From contig CM069446.1 of NCBI GenBank assembly GCA_035610835.1, forward strand, positions 53,224,934 to 53,288,933: 64,000 bases of DNA, given 5' to 3'. The notes beneath the pieces are model-generated. The model was not told where the DNA came from and did not search any database. It saw only the letters and a list, made by a program, of their open reading frames with translations. This document shows, piece by piece, positions 10,801-20,738 of this stretch. Origin of the DNA: Ophiura sarsii (Eukaryota > Echinodermata > Ophiuroidea > Amphilepidida > Ophiuridae). A program made the position numbers and the translations under genes. Every line of letters begins with the position of its first letter. Position 1 is the first letter of the stretch.

Positions 10801-13800
10801 CACAATATAGGGGCGAGGTGGTGCAGTGGTTAGGAGCGCTCGTATACTGTTGTGTACCGTAGTTCTGTTGGTGGATCGTTTGAGCGTGAGTTCAATACGA
10901 TATACCAACACAGCCTCGTCCCCCCTTCAAACCGTGCAGATTGAAGTAGGCATGCTCATAGCGCACCGTGGTTCGGAAGTCACGTAGAACTATTGGTCCC
11001 GTGTATCGGAAGATCTCTTTACTCCTTCGTAAAGAGTAGGAGATCATCCCGGTCTGTGTCTGTACGCTCATGTGTATATTCCTAGCTTCCAGGGATACAT
11101 TGTGCGAGTCTACTCGACAAGAGGTTTATGCACACTGCACAGTATAGGAAGATGATGATGATGATGATGATGATGCAGACAGATGTTGAAACTTTAGTTA
11201 CTGATGATACCAATTCAAAATTTGTATTTCACCCCTGAAAAATCGGGTCTAAGGTTGTCAGCTTCCACTTCCACTGCACTATTTAGAGCCGAACATTATG
11301 CTTCTTGAACATCTTTTGTTTCAAGCTTTAGTGAATGTACGACACAATTCCTTGATCGTAAACGCTCATATTTGAGTTCTTGAGTCAAGTGGATCTTTGT
11401 TATTAATGAACTGAAACAAGCTATTGCAAATAACCTTGGAGACTGAAAAAGTGGTTTTAACAACGTACAACACAGGCATACCAGTTTCAATAATAACTTA
11501 AGGGGAGGTAGAACGTTACATAATACTTACCACATCATCATAAATACGATACAGATATTTGCCGGGATCTCCACCAAACCGAGTAGAAAGAAATTAATAT
11601 ATTTATTTCCCGCCAATTTGGCACTATAGAGCGATAGCCCGAAATAAACCACAGCGTTGACAGTCCTGCATATCAGAAAACAGAATTATAAAACGCAGTG
11701 TTAGTCAGTCACAGCATTCAGATCCCGATTTTTTCGATTATATATCAAACCAATACAATGAATAATTGAATAAGACGCATGATGATATATAATTTTCCTT
11801 TCGATCAAATTGGTGAACATGTTGAACGCGCGACCTTTAAATGAGACAAACATGACGTGTTGATATGGTATAATGATATAATCCAAGTTTGCGGGTTGCA
11901 TATAGGTTCTTCTTCTACTTTATCATTTATGTTCCGAAATTCTGCGAAGCCTGAAAAGTGAAAAAACTATCAGAATTTCAAGCCTATAAGGGTGGTACCG
12001 ATGTTTTCTAGAATACTACAAGTAGCCCATTTTTCAGCTGAGAGTAAAAAAAAACCATGTGTTAAATCCGAAACCGGTGCGGCGGTTATGGTAGGGTTCA
12101 CTGATTTCTCATTTCACCCACTGAATAAACCCTACTCCTAAACCTATCAATAACCCAAAGAAGATTTCTTGTGCAGTTCCATCATGCTTCACTTTCATCA
12201 CATGACCACTGGTTTCTGTCACCAGTATCTACTGGTTTCCATTGACATGCATTGCAAGTTATACAATGTTGTTAAATGAGGGTTTGTAAGAAAGTCCTGC
12301 TGCAGGTAGTCCAATTGATGTGACTTCAATTCAGTCCTCTCTTGTTTTTCTTAAAGACCCTTTATTTTTTGAATAACACATGCATGTTTTAGTTGGATTT
12401 CAACTTCTTTTTTATGTTATGCGTATCTGTACCATGTAAGATTTATAGAGTGGAAGTCTGAAGACCTGCAGCTGTTAATTACTTTAACACATGTTTTGCA
12501 CTGTTTGTTTCGGGGAAAGCACTGTTTGGGGTTAGTGGAGCTAAGCATGCTGGACTGCACAAGACGTCTTCTTTGTCATTACCCTTAACCCCCATGCTTA
12601 AATCTAGTCCTAACTCGTATCCTGAACCTGAACCCTTAGGCCTGACCCTGTTCAAGCATTAGAGAATCAGCGAACTCAACACCATTGGCGCCAGTGGGAG
12701 ACTATTCAAGAATACTTACCACGAATAGAACATAATCAGAGCATTTCTACGTATATTTGGAGTACGGAATAAATCCAATGCCGAATACTTCCGCTGTACC
12801 CCATCCCCATCAGTATCAGTGTCTGTATGGGAGAAACAGTGTGAGAATGACCTTCCTCGATTGTATCGGGGCTCGATAAAATAGACATTGGAGCTCGATA
12901 TCGAGCTCGATACGAGGGTCATACCAGTAATCACTAATGCCCCGGGGTATTTTAATCAAACACACCAGGGTAATAGTGTTTATTTAGATACCGAACCACT
13001 TGTCCTTCGTTATATTTAGACAAGGGTATTATGCAGCTCGATACGGGCTCGATATTGTTTTTTGTGAAATGCACACTTTCATTACATTTCTTTCTCAAAT
13101 TAGCTAACAAATTGTAAAGATTCGGATGCAAAGTTAAAAAATAGCACAAAATATCTCATGAAAATGCAGAGGAAAACAGCTTTTTAGGCATAAATAAATG
13201 TTACTTAGACCAGGTTTAACTTTAGACCCGGTCTAACTCTTTTGTGCATACGGACCTAGGCCCGTATTCTCGTACGTAGTTAAACACGGTGTTAAGCTAA
13301 ACACGCGTCTAACTTTGATTTTAGACACATCGTTTAAGTAGAATTAATTCTCGAAAATTTGTTTAACTAAAACACCATTCTAACTCACTGAAAAGTGTCT
13401 AACTTTAAACATTGGTGTGGGGGTAGTTTAAAACGCGTTTAACTAAACTGATACACCAACTGTATGCCTTGAATGATCACTCAACCGTACCTGCTGCAAG
13501 CTGACGTTCAGGTCGTGTGTATTAAAAATACACGTGCTTTTGAGGTATTCGATCGATATCTATTGTAATCCATTAGGGCCACAACAAAAATAAATACCTG
13601 TATACAGTAACGCACGACTACTCTGGGGACGAGATTCGCGGAGTTTAAAACCGTGTTTTGTTAAACACGTTAGTTAAAAGATAAACTCAGACATAGTTAG
13701 ACATGCGTTTAGTTAGACACGGTTTTAAGCTAAAACCGCGTTTAGTACGAGAATACGGCCCTAATTGTCACCTACCAGGCTTTTTCTTCTCCTCATCGTT

Positions 13801-16800
13801 TAGGGAATATTTCTCGAAGAAGTCGTCTGAAAGCGATACCTTATTCATTTTGGCAATTTTACGTAGTGTTTTTTCTGCCTGTTTGTGTTTTCCCGTAGAG
13901 ACTAACCAACGAACCGATTCCAAAAGTAACCTGTGAAATATAGTACAATATTAAGTGAGGAAATAGTTCCATTGATACGAATCTCGTTTCCAGCAGCCTG
14001 GTGCCAAGCATAGATGAAAGGAACCGACAATTTGGAACCCGGTAGTTTTTTTTAACGGAATAAATCGTATTGGAAACTGGAAACCAATGCTTACTGTATT
14101 GTTGCGACTGTATCGAGACTCGATACGTTTTGAGCTCGATATTAAAATGAAGTTAAAATAGAAATTGGCGGTCGATATCAGGCTCAATACGAAGGCCATG
14201 TCAGTAGACACTAATACCCTTGGGAATATTTAGCAAAAATACCAACAAGGATATTAAGGGACTATCATATCGAGACTGATCAGCCCTTTTATGGCAAAAT
14301 AATGTATCTTTATGTAGTTTTCTAACAGCATACTTTCTTTTAAGGGGGGGGGGGGGGGGGGGGGGGGGGGGTCTAGGTTGATTTGCACCAAATTTGGAAA
14401 TAGATTTTCTCAATGTTACCGTGGGTTTACCCCTTAGAGTCATATATCAAATTGAAGCTTAGGTAACAGCGTTTCAAAAACTGCGCGTTATTTTGATCTG
14501 GTTGCTATGGTAACCAGACAAGGCCTCTGATTGGCTAAACACTGGGACAAAGATAACTAGAAAACTAAATGTTGCATGTTCACCATACTTTGGTAGATGA
14601 TGTATGGGAAGAATGCGCACAAATTAATGAAGCCGGATTTTTTATACGGTTGCCATGGTAACCAGGAACCGACCAATCAGGTAATTTTACGTAATAATTC
14701 AAATTTGGAAAGATAAATTGAAAATCCGGCTTCATTGGTTCATTCCCCTATTCAAGCTTATTATCCATTCCAAATATCACCCTGATACGAGGTTTAGTTT
14801 TCTAGTTATCTTTGTACCAATATTGCAAGTTTACGTGTTTTATAGTTTTGAGATATCGTGCAAAACGTATGAAAAATATCAAAATTGGCTAGAAAAAAAA
14901 GGTTCACATTTTGGATAAAACTAGTTGTTCAATTATGGAGGAGCATGAATTTAGACATATTTTGAGCCATTTTGGGTGAAAATAGCAATTATATTAGCAT
15001 TTTTATTGATTTTTAAAGATAAATGGCTTAAAAATAGCCGAGTGAGAAAAATAAAGAAATACATAAGAAATAACGTTGACTTTGAAATTTCGATGATTTA
15101 TAATGTGTAATTAATTATTTTAATATTTTAATAAATATATTTAATCAAATGTTACAATTATTTGATCAAAAAATAATTAAAACTGAAAATGCTTAAAATC
15201 GCAGGGTGAGCGTTTTCTACATACAAATGTATACAAAATACCACCGATATTTTGAGACACCCGAAACTCAATTGACCATAACATCAGAACCAAAAATCCA
15301 ATTGACATCAAACAAAAAGCATTTTAAAGCAGAGACTTAGCAGTTTTCTACTGTGCTAATATCTCATTTTTGTCTGAAGCACTGAATTTTAATATCTGAC
15401 CAACCTAGACCCCCCCTTAACATGATCAAAGTTAGCTTTTTTCTCCATAAATCATGTAGTGGTAAAAGGTAGTATATTACTTTTATTGTCTTTACAAGTT
15501 GCAACCTTTTCCTAATTGAGGCTTATTGAACCAAGTTAACACAATCCATGTTAAAAGGAAGTATATCATTAAGAAAGTACATATAAGATACATCCTTTTG
15601 CCATAAAAGGCCTGTGGTATCGAGACCGTATCGAGTACTCGATACGACGGGACAAAAATTAAAATAAACAACATGAAGCTCTATTTACATACCGCACCAC
15701 TTTGTTATATTATTGACAAGGGACAGTATGCTACTCGATAAGTAATCCCTTGCTGCTCGAGTCGGGTCTCGATATTTTTTCAAATCAGTCTTGATATAAA
15801 ACTAATCGTGTTTTGATACATTTTCGATAATTTTATCGAGTATAAAATGAACTGCAATAATCACGAAAGTTAGCCTTATTGAATAAAACACACTTCGATT
15901 ACTCTGCAAGGATATAAAGATACCCGGGAAAGATACATTCAGCGAGATCAGACTATTCTCCTAATTTGCTTTATAATAATTGAATATATTTCTAATTAAT
16001 GCCAATTCCTGGGTATTTTCAACAGTAAAATTCACTTGCCAAAAAATGTCACATAGGAATGAAAAGGTCATAGAATTGTTTTAGATTTGACACTACATTT
16101 ATTAATGATTGATTGGTTTACGCTTTTTGGTGAATATAACATACATGATAACAATACATAAACAATAAATACACACATCACAATATTGTTTTGAGTCAAT
16201 TTAACACTTCAAATAGAACCATATTCATATTGGTTTGTGCACAACCACTACTGATTTGGTTCCTACGCTGGTTCAACAGTTCCTACGTTGGTTAAACAGT
16301 TCCTACGTTGGTTCAACAGTTCCTACGCTGAGTTGACAGCTGACCTGTAGAATATGACCCGTAGAGTTGATCCGTAGATTATGACCCGTAGAGTTGATCC
16401 GTAGATTATGACCCGTAGATCCTCTGATTATGACCCGTAGATCCTCTGATTATGACCCGTAGATCCTCTGATTATGACCCGTAGATCCTCTGATTACGAC
16501 CCGTAGACTGACCCGTAGATCATCTGCTCGTAGACTGTATATGGTAGTTGTAATAACTGAGCCCCCGATGAGACGACTTGTCTGGTCCTCAAGTAGGCCG
16601 TACCATAGTCTGGTATTTGCAGATGAAAAAACATATATCTTTGATTTTCGAATTGCCCCGAACATTTCATGAAATTGCCAAATCTCAGACAGGAAAATAC
16701 CCCTAGTATTGATTTTGCTGGTGGACCATACAAATGTGAATTTTCATCCTTTATTTGTAAATTACAAGTAGTATGATGATGATGATGATACTTTTATGTT

Positions 16801-19800
16801 TTATACATTTCTGACTCTGACTTAAATAAAATGAAACGTCTTCTCTTACCAATAGGACGGTATACAAATAAGACAGGGAACTGAGATAACTATCTGCATT
16901 GTTCTCCAATCAGGAAAAGCGTAGGCGATGGCTGCTGTACTGGACACACCCACGCCCCAGAATATCATATGCACGGCTCCCATCATGGTACGTTTTTCCG
17001 CTGAGAAAAGTTCCATAACGATCACAAAGCGCGTTAATTCCACACCCTAAGAAATTATGAGTATGAATTCAATAAAACACATGATACTATACTAGCTAAA
17101 TGGTGTTTGATGATGACTATTTTGGTCATGCGTATTGGTTTAACAATTCTGATTCTTAATGTGTGAAATTTTAATGTCACGAATTCGTACGAAAATGTCC
17201 CAATCCATGGACATTAACAGTCCAGATAAAGCCATTACACATTACTGATATTTGTTACAGGAAAAAGCTGAAAAGGGCATATAATGCACCCTTTAAATTA
17301 TTTCGTGTCTTCATTTTAAAACATTCTAATTAAATTCCTTTTTATTATAAGAAACTTAAAGTGGGGATTACAATTTGTTTCATAAATAATTATAGAGAGC
17401 AGTATCAGCTTTAAAATTTATCAAATTTGGGAAAATATTGTATAGCCTACATAAAAAATTGTCTGAAGCAAAAATTACCTGCTCGAAGAAGCCTACACAG
17501 AACCATATGAAAACGAACATAGGATACGTATGTACAAATGCTAACGATGTGCCGAAAATCGCCTCAAACAACAAAGCTCCTAGAAACACCTTCTTTCGTC
17601 CAATCAGATCTGACACCTGACCTGTGAAAATGGCGCCAAATAATACACCGACGAAGTAAATGGACTGCGCTGTTTCCGCAAGTATATCTCGATCGCATAC
17701 AAGATCCCACTGTTGAAAATGGGGTTTACATGTAATTAATGTCAAGATGGAGTTTTTCACATTATGCTAAATATGTGCGTGCGTAGTTAAGTGTAAATGT
17801 AAGCATTATTTAAATCGTAAATAAAGGGCTTGTTTATGAACATAACAGTTACAAAATACCAATGTTTACAAATTATAGAAAACAGGAAGATATACTTTTG
17901 ATATAATATTTGAGTTTGTTGTACTGTATGTGAGGGCATGAATCGTCTGCGCATCGAGTCGTTTGACGGATGAACACGTCACTTTAAACGGATCTGAAGT
18001 GACACTTTAAATGCTCTACATAAGGTCATGCTTTTTAACCTGGCCTACATTTGTGTTACATGAGTCTATTTCATGAAATATACCTCCTTTCGCTGTTTCA
18101 GTAGAATATATCAACATGTTTACATCTAAAGTGTATGAAACCATAATTATTTGAAAAGCTTATATTCTAAGGATTGAAAATATGGTAACTCAAAATCAAA
18201 CATACAGGGTGACCTAAACGTTATACAGGGTGTATCAATTAAAATTGTATACAAAATGATAATTTTCTTTTTTTCCTCTCCATTGTATAAAAATACAGGA
18301 CCTATTCAAAGGCTAGAGATGTTTTGCTGTAATTGAGTAAATTACCCATCCAGCCATAGGCCTATAAAAAATTAATTGCTCAGCTTATTAGAAAATATAC
18401 ATATACAGGGTGGTCAAAATACGACATTTTAGATAGGCCTAATGGAAAAGATAACTAAATTATGCAAATACAAATTAGAACTCATTGCTTTTACATTAAA
18501 ATCAGAGCCTTGATAACTCTTTCCAATTTTCCTGCAAGGAAAATTTTAAAACCTTGACAAAAACGGATTTGTGACTATTTTCACATGGTCCATCCTACTT
18601 CGTTAATAAGATTTGAAAATAAGTTAATTAGCTTAATTGATACTTTAAGTAAATGATGTAGAGCATTGCTGCATCATTTAGAACTAAACTGACATAATAC
18701 TAAGAATTAGAATGCTCTATTACAGGAAAACGGTCCATTTTCACCCATTATTAGACAATTATCTCCTCCTCCTCCTCCTCCTCCACTTCCTCCTCCTCCA
18801 CTCCATCAACCACCCTAACTAATTATGCTTTAACGAGCTGTATTAATTTAATCAAGGGTGATGATTTTTTTCGTTCTTCAGATTATTAAAGGGGATGAAA
18901 TTGCCGTTAAAATAAGTCCAAACACAAGTCAATCGCATGGAGGGTTACACAAATACAATACCCTAAGTACAAAAAGTGACTAGAATGTAACAAATCCACC
19001 TTTTATGGGTGCCGAGGTAAAAAACCGTGACCATAACGCACTGCATTGCACCCACCTCCATAACAATGGTAGTTTCACCATGTAACGGTTGATAGTCCCA
19101 TCCGGTGGTACACTTCACAGTCTTATTACTTGTTTGTCCTTGCGTAGAGGTTGAAACATCGTCGTACATTTTGCACTGGGAATAGTCCGATTTCCCATTG
19201 TTGTCTATAAAAGATGGGACACTTTGGTTTAAGGTGTATCCAGGGACTGCCTGAAAGAAAGAACCAGACAAAATAGGACTATTTCTTTTTCTCTCGTGCG
19301 GTTTGATTTATCCAAGATATTACTCACCTTACTCAATTTTTAATATCTTATTTATTTTTTGAATTATAGACCAAAACGTGCCAAAAAAATGTGATTTTTT
19401 ACTTTCCAAAATCATAAAAATCACATTTTTGGTAAAAAACGCTTCCTAGGGAATGTTATCAGGATTATAATAAAACTAGTATGACAAAATTTGACACAAT
19501 ACATTTTTTAGTTATCTTTTCCAAGCCTAAAATGGGTAAAAAATCCGTGTTTTTTATAATTTTCTCCAAAATGGTCAATTTCATGATCATGGTTGGATTC
19601 ATTGAACCCTTTTCTGCAAAAATAATGTATACCTTTATATAGATTAAATGAATAATGAAGACGTTATGGCAGTTTTATGGAGGCTATACCTGAGGGTCCA
19701 CACCCGGCCTTAAGGGAGTATGTTGACAGACCAATATAAAGACGGACGTTTCATGAGAACGCATCAAGCCATTGACAGTGATTCAACAATGAACAGTTCT

Positions 19801-20738
19801 ACCTGTAACCCAATTAATTTTACACATTGGGCTATAAGATGTGTAAACTAGTTCCTTTTGTTTTATTGACTTACAATTCTTTACTATTCACAACTGTAAT
19901 GGATGGACAGATTTTTACTCTACTAAACCAAAACTACTCAGCTCAGGAGACAAATAAGGGGCATGATATTTCAACATGAAGTTTGGTGTATACTTTCGTG
20001 TACTTATAGCACTATATAAAGTATGATTATAAATACTGGAGAGCAATTTATGGTATAAATAAGTCATCAAACTCGTTGGCATCGCCAATTCGGTACTATG
20101 GTATCTATTATAATATGATATCGAGCAACGCTGATCACGTTGCACTATCATGGTTGCACTGACTGGGTAACCCTATGTCACTTATCTCCAGGGTAGCGTA
20201 ATCAGCTATAACCACTAGATAACCTCTGAAGTATGAACTACACCGCCCACTTCATAATCCTGCATATATCTGATTCCGTCCGCAACTTGTGTTCCAGGAC
20301 CACAAGCGCTCATATTTTGACACCGCTGAAATGATATGCATGAACATGTGTATGTCAAAACACTCACTCGGGCCATGGGGGTTGGTGGTCGGGGATGGGA
20401 TATCCTACTTTCTTAAACTATTTCGTAAATGTTATTGCCCTTTATTCCGTTGAGGGCGCCAAGACGGAATAAATATAATCATGAGTGAGCTTGTGGTCCT
20501 GGGACACAAGTTGGGTTGCCGCACTAACCTTGCAATGAAACGGGGGCTGGTCAGCAACAAATATGATACTCATCATTTGCCAGGCCGGCAACAAGGTCGC
20601 CGGTATAGTTAGCAGTAGCCATACCATTATCTGGTACCTGCCAAAATTACCCAGATGTCGGTAAATATCGTCAACATCCATTCTAGATTGTTTTGATGAC
20701 ATTTTATTAGTTATGTCAAGGCACTTGGAAGTAGACAT
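6840..20738 (-). CDS. SLC22-family organic ion transporter, copy A (complete, 11 exons)
   Basis: Joined exons: 20738-20529, 19250-19056, 17709-17479, 17046-16850, 13930-13776, 12822-12720, 11665-11531, 10211-10126, 8908-8788, 8281-8209, 7091-6840. They total 1758 nt (585 codons plus TGA). Every intron is GT-AG and all phases agree. The protein has the SLC22 plan: short cytoplasmic N-terminus, TM1 at about residues 37-58, a large extracellular loop (about 62-148) with four visible cysteines (69, 96, 117, 140) and N-glycosylation sequons at N78 and N112, the loop 2-3 motif SDLIGRKK (168-175), the ESVRWLVS motif after TM6, GRRPSMF in exon 8, [11 protein letters not shown] in exons 9-10 and [17 protein letters not shown] in exon 11. 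SLC22 proteins of about 550 residues move organic cations, carnitine/zwitterions or anions across the plasma membrane. Substrate cannot be read here; resemblance to OCT/OCTN members is family-level inference. The C-terminus SVTL could be a class II-like PDZ ligand (weak). Copy B at 54737 is a close paralogue. Confidence 0.94.
7384..7807. mobile_element. MITE with about 95-bp inverted arms, in intron 10 of copy A
   Basis: Left arm about 7384-7478 and right arm about 7712-7807 are inverse copies with scattered mismatches. Outer end AACACCTAACAACAAAGATA, inner end CATTTTCAATACCCTACGCG. No coding capacity. Confidence 0.8.
7813..7865. repeat. CAGTGGCGTA-type element end with a 39-bp poly-G run
   Basis: CAGTGGCGTACCTA is followed at once by 39 G (7827-7865). 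The GTGGCGTA terminus recurs in the window (about 36444, 37026 and, inverted, 24630, 36672 and 39818), usually next to G-rich runs, suggesting the end of a dispersed element family. Confidence 0.7.
7921..7995. repeat. Poly-C run between 25-bp direct repeats
   Basis: CGGTTTTATGGACAATCTAT plus CGCTA occurs at 7921-7945 and again at 7971-7995, enclosing 20 C and ACCCC. Confidence 0.8.
7990..8159. mobile_element. Fragment of the GTCTGCAGAC MITE family
   Basis: Matches one arm of 9568-10065: CCAATACTAGGCATGTTTGTAC, GATTCCAAATATGG, GTCGTCTGCAGACACC and a GCGTAGAAAGTGTTAA end. Confidence 0.7.
8209..8281 (-). CDS. SLC22 copy A, exon 10 (TM11 start)
   Basis: 73 nt, residues about 478-502. It completes the Arg codon and gives [20 protein letters not shown], equivalent to RNMGVGxxSxxxRxGxxxxP in the family. 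Acceptor AACAG, donor CTA/GTAAGT, phase 0. Confidence 0.92.
8282..8787 (-). other. Intron 9 of copy A
   Basis: About 506 bp, AT-rich, no recognisable element. GT-AG bounded. Confidence 0.85.
8788..8908 (-). CDS. SLC22 copy A, exon 9 (TM10 and TAE-like motif)
   Basis: 121 nt, residues about 438-478. It contains [25 protein letters not shown], which corresponds to the highly conserved GKF...YTAELYPTVVRN block of SLC22 proteins (here ATEIFPT). Acceptor CTTTCAG, donor ATAAG/GTAAGG splitting an Arg codon. Confidence 0.92.
9568..10065. mobile_element. Foldback MITE (CACTTTCC...GCGGC ends) in intron 8 of copy A
   Basis: Ends ACACTTTCCACGCGGCTATT and its inverse AATAGCCGCGTAGAAAGT. Internally TTTCCCAAC, GGCATGTTTGTACTTATTTTA and GGTAATTCCAAATATGGTAA also occur in both orientations. 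Two half-elements facing each other explain a second CACTTTCCAAGCGGC at 9861. A relative sits in intron 4 of copy B (about 61320-61550). Confidence 0.75.
9752..9842. repeat. 22-bp tandem repeat inside the MITE
   Basis: GAAACATTTGGTGACATTTT is repeated four times with small changes. The frames WKHLVTF and KCFQNVT come from it. Confidence 0.85.
10126..10211 (-). CDS. SLC22 copy A, exon 8 (GRR loop, TM9)
   Basis: 86 nt, residues about 409-437, too short to stand out as an open frame. It encodes [18 protein letters not shown]: the second-half GRR loop motif between TM8 and TM9, then TM9. Acceptor TACAG, donor ACAG/GTGAAA. Phases on both sides fit exons 7 and 9. Confidence 0.9.
10212..11530 (-). 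other. Intron 7 of copy A
   Basis: About 1.3 kb. Unique sequence 10212-10808, SINE 10809-11175, then unique sequence 11176-11530 whose first part is shared with the start of copy B intron 7 at 63901-64000. Confidence 0.85.
10809..11175 (+). mobile_element. tRNA-derived SINE with (GAT)n tail
   Basis: A-box-like GTGGTGCAGTGGTTAGGAGC at 10818 and B-box-like GAGTTCAATAC near 10889 give a pol III tRNA-like head. A body of about 250 bp follows and the element ends in a GATGATGATG tail at 11151-11174. It is antisense to copy A. Target-site duplication not resolved. Confidence 0.7.
11531..11665 (-). CDS. SLC22 copy A, exon 7 (TM7-TM8)
   Basis: Residues about 364-409. [15 protein letters not shown] matches the YFGLSL segment typical of TM7 and VEIPANI matches TM8. 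Acceptor TGCAG, donor TG/GTAAGT inside a Trp codon. Two residues differ from copy B. Confidence 0.93.
11666..12719 (-). other. Intron 6 of copy A
   Basis: About 1054 bp, homologous along its length to copy B intron 6 (62760-63765), with no large insertion in either copy. Good neutral sequence for dating the duplication. Confidence 0.85.
12720..12822 (-). CDS. SLC22 copy A, exon 6 (loop to TM7)
   Basis: Residues about 330-364. It contains [18 protein letters not shown], equivalent to the conserved LDLLRTxNIR segment that precedes TM7 in SLC22 proteins. Acceptor CATACAG, donor TG/GTAAGT. Four residues differ from copy B. Confidence 0.93.
12823..13775 (-). other. Intron 5 of copy A
   Basis: Holds CTCGATA/TATCGAG-rich stretches (12870-12915, 13036-13055) and the foldback element 13257-13763. 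Confidence 0.85.
13257..13763. mobile_element. Foldback MITE with GGCCGTATTCTCGTAC ends
   Basis: The left end TAGGCCCGTATTCTCGTACG is mirrored by the right end GTACGAGAATACGGCCCTAA. Inward both arms carry TTAAACACGG and TAAGCTAAA-type repeats of GTTTAAC/GTTAGAC. About 507 bp, absent from copy B intron 5. A half copy lies at 25925-26085. Confidence 0.8.
13776..13930 (-). CDS. SLC22 copy A, exon 5 (central cytoplasmic loop)
   Basis: Residues about 278-330. It starts [15 protein letters not shown], the family ESPRWL-like motif with Val in place of the usual Pro, then a charged cytoplasmic loop ([21 protein letters not shown]). Acceptor CACAG, donor CCTG/GTAGGT. A foldback element ends 12 bp past the donor. 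Six of about 52 residues differ from copy B. Confidence 0.93.
14344..14371. repeat. Poly-G run of 28
   Basis: Continuous G run, directly followed by the dispersed repeat at 14372. Confidence 0.9.
14372..14560. repeat. Dispersed repeat, copy 1 (partner at 45505-45675)
   Basis: GTCTAGGTTGATTTGCACCA, CAATGTTACCGTGGG, CAAATTGAAGCTTAGGTAAC and GGCCTCTGATTGGCTAA are shared in the same order with 45505-45675, at roughly 90 percent identity by eye. Nature unknown. Confidence 0.8.
15600..15850. repeat. TATCGAG/CTCGATA-rich segment in intron 4
   Basis: At least nine TATCGAG or CTCGATA motifs in 250 bp. Shared with copy B (60735-60860 and 61265-61315), so it predates the duplication. Other clusters: 12845-13060, 14110-14190, 61605-61720, 62300-62395, 62500-62620. 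Confidence 0.75.
16255..16535. repeat. Short tandem repeats: GTTCCTACGTTGGTTCAACA and ATGACCCGTAGATCCTCTGA
   Basis: Four copies of a 21-bp unit (16259-16335) then about eight copies of an approximately 22-bp unit (16345-16520). Absent from copy B at the equivalent place. Confidence 0.85.
16850..17046 (-). CDS. SLC22 copy A, exon 4 (TM4-TM6)
   Basis: Residues 213 to 278 (197 nt, ends in phase 2 within a Trp codon). The segment [20 protein letters not shown] matches the conserved TM4 / loop 4-5 region of SLC22 proteins, followed by FPDWRTMQ and a TM6 ending IPSYW. Acceptor CTTAG, donor TG/GTAAGA. Two residues differ from copy B. Confidence 0.94.
17047..17478 (-). other. Intron 3 of copy A
   Basis: 432 bp, aligns to copy B intron 3. 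At 17156-17161 it keeps the single TTAA (ACATTAAGAATCAG in gene sense) where copy B carries a 287-bp insertion. Confidence 0.85.
17479..17709 (-). CDS. SLC22 copy A, exon 3 (TM2-TM4 region, MFS signature)
   Basis: Residues 136-212. It begins WDLVCDRD, the usual SLC22 loop ending, then TM2 and the [11 protein letters not shown] signature of the cytoplasmic loop 2-3, then two further helices ending GFFEQ. Acceptor AACAG, donor CAG/GTAATT, phase 0. Two residues differ from copy B, so it is strongly conserved. Confidence 0.94.
17710..19055 (-). other. Intron 2 of copy A
   Basis: 1.35 kb against 318 bp in copy B. The extra DNA includes ACAGGGTG-type ends (near 18207, 18225, 18410), which look like inverted-repeat element termini, and a TCC microsatellite (18763-18803). 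Confidence 0.75.
18763..18803. repeat. (TCC)n microsatellite
   Basis: TCCTCCTCC tract with one CACT interruption. Confidence 0.9.
19056..19250 (-). CDS. SLC22 copy A, exon 2 (extracellular loop)
   Basis: Residues 71-135, phase 0 at both ends, acceptor TTTCAG and donor GAG/GTGGGT. It encodes most of the extracellular loop between TM1 and TM2, hydrophilic, with cysteines 96 and 117 and sequons NQS (N78) and NKT (N112). This is the least conserved exon relative to copy B (10 of 65 residues differ). Confidence 0.92.
19251..20528 (-). other. Intron 1 of copy A
   Basis: 1.28 kb. It contains an element with CAACTTGTGTCCCAGGACC ends at about 20270-20515. The rest matches parts of copy B intron 1, including the region around 19690 that is the empty site of the 56862-57928 insertion. 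Confidence 0.8.
20270..20515. mobile_element. Inverted-repeat element with CAACTTGTGTCCCAGGACC ends, copy A
   Basis: CGCAACTTGTGTTCCAGGAC (20281 onward) faces its inverse GTCCTGGGACACAAGTTG (to about 20514), about 25 bp each, enclosing about 200 bp. The same element in copy B (54966-55668) is interrupted by another insertion. Confidence 0.75.
20529..20738 (-). CDS. SLC22 copy A, exon 1 (start codon, TM1)
   Basis: Residues 1-70. The start was chosen because copy B has the same MSTSKCLD beginning. A 5-bp difference just upstream (GCAAT repeated in copy B) changes the leader but not this ATG. The exon carries the N-terminal cytoplasmic stretch [17 protein letters not shown] and the first membrane helix, and ends in HCK followed by a GTTAGT donor (phase 0). 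Three residues differ from copy B. Confidence 0.93.

Larger units (their letters stand above)
13931..16849 (-). other. Intron 4 of copy A
   Basis: 2.9 kb. Homologous at both ends to copy B intron 4, with copy A-specific inserts at about 14285-15595 (poly-G, dispersed repeat, AT-rich DNA) and about 16045-16610 (GACCCGTAGA repeats). Confidence 0.85.
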
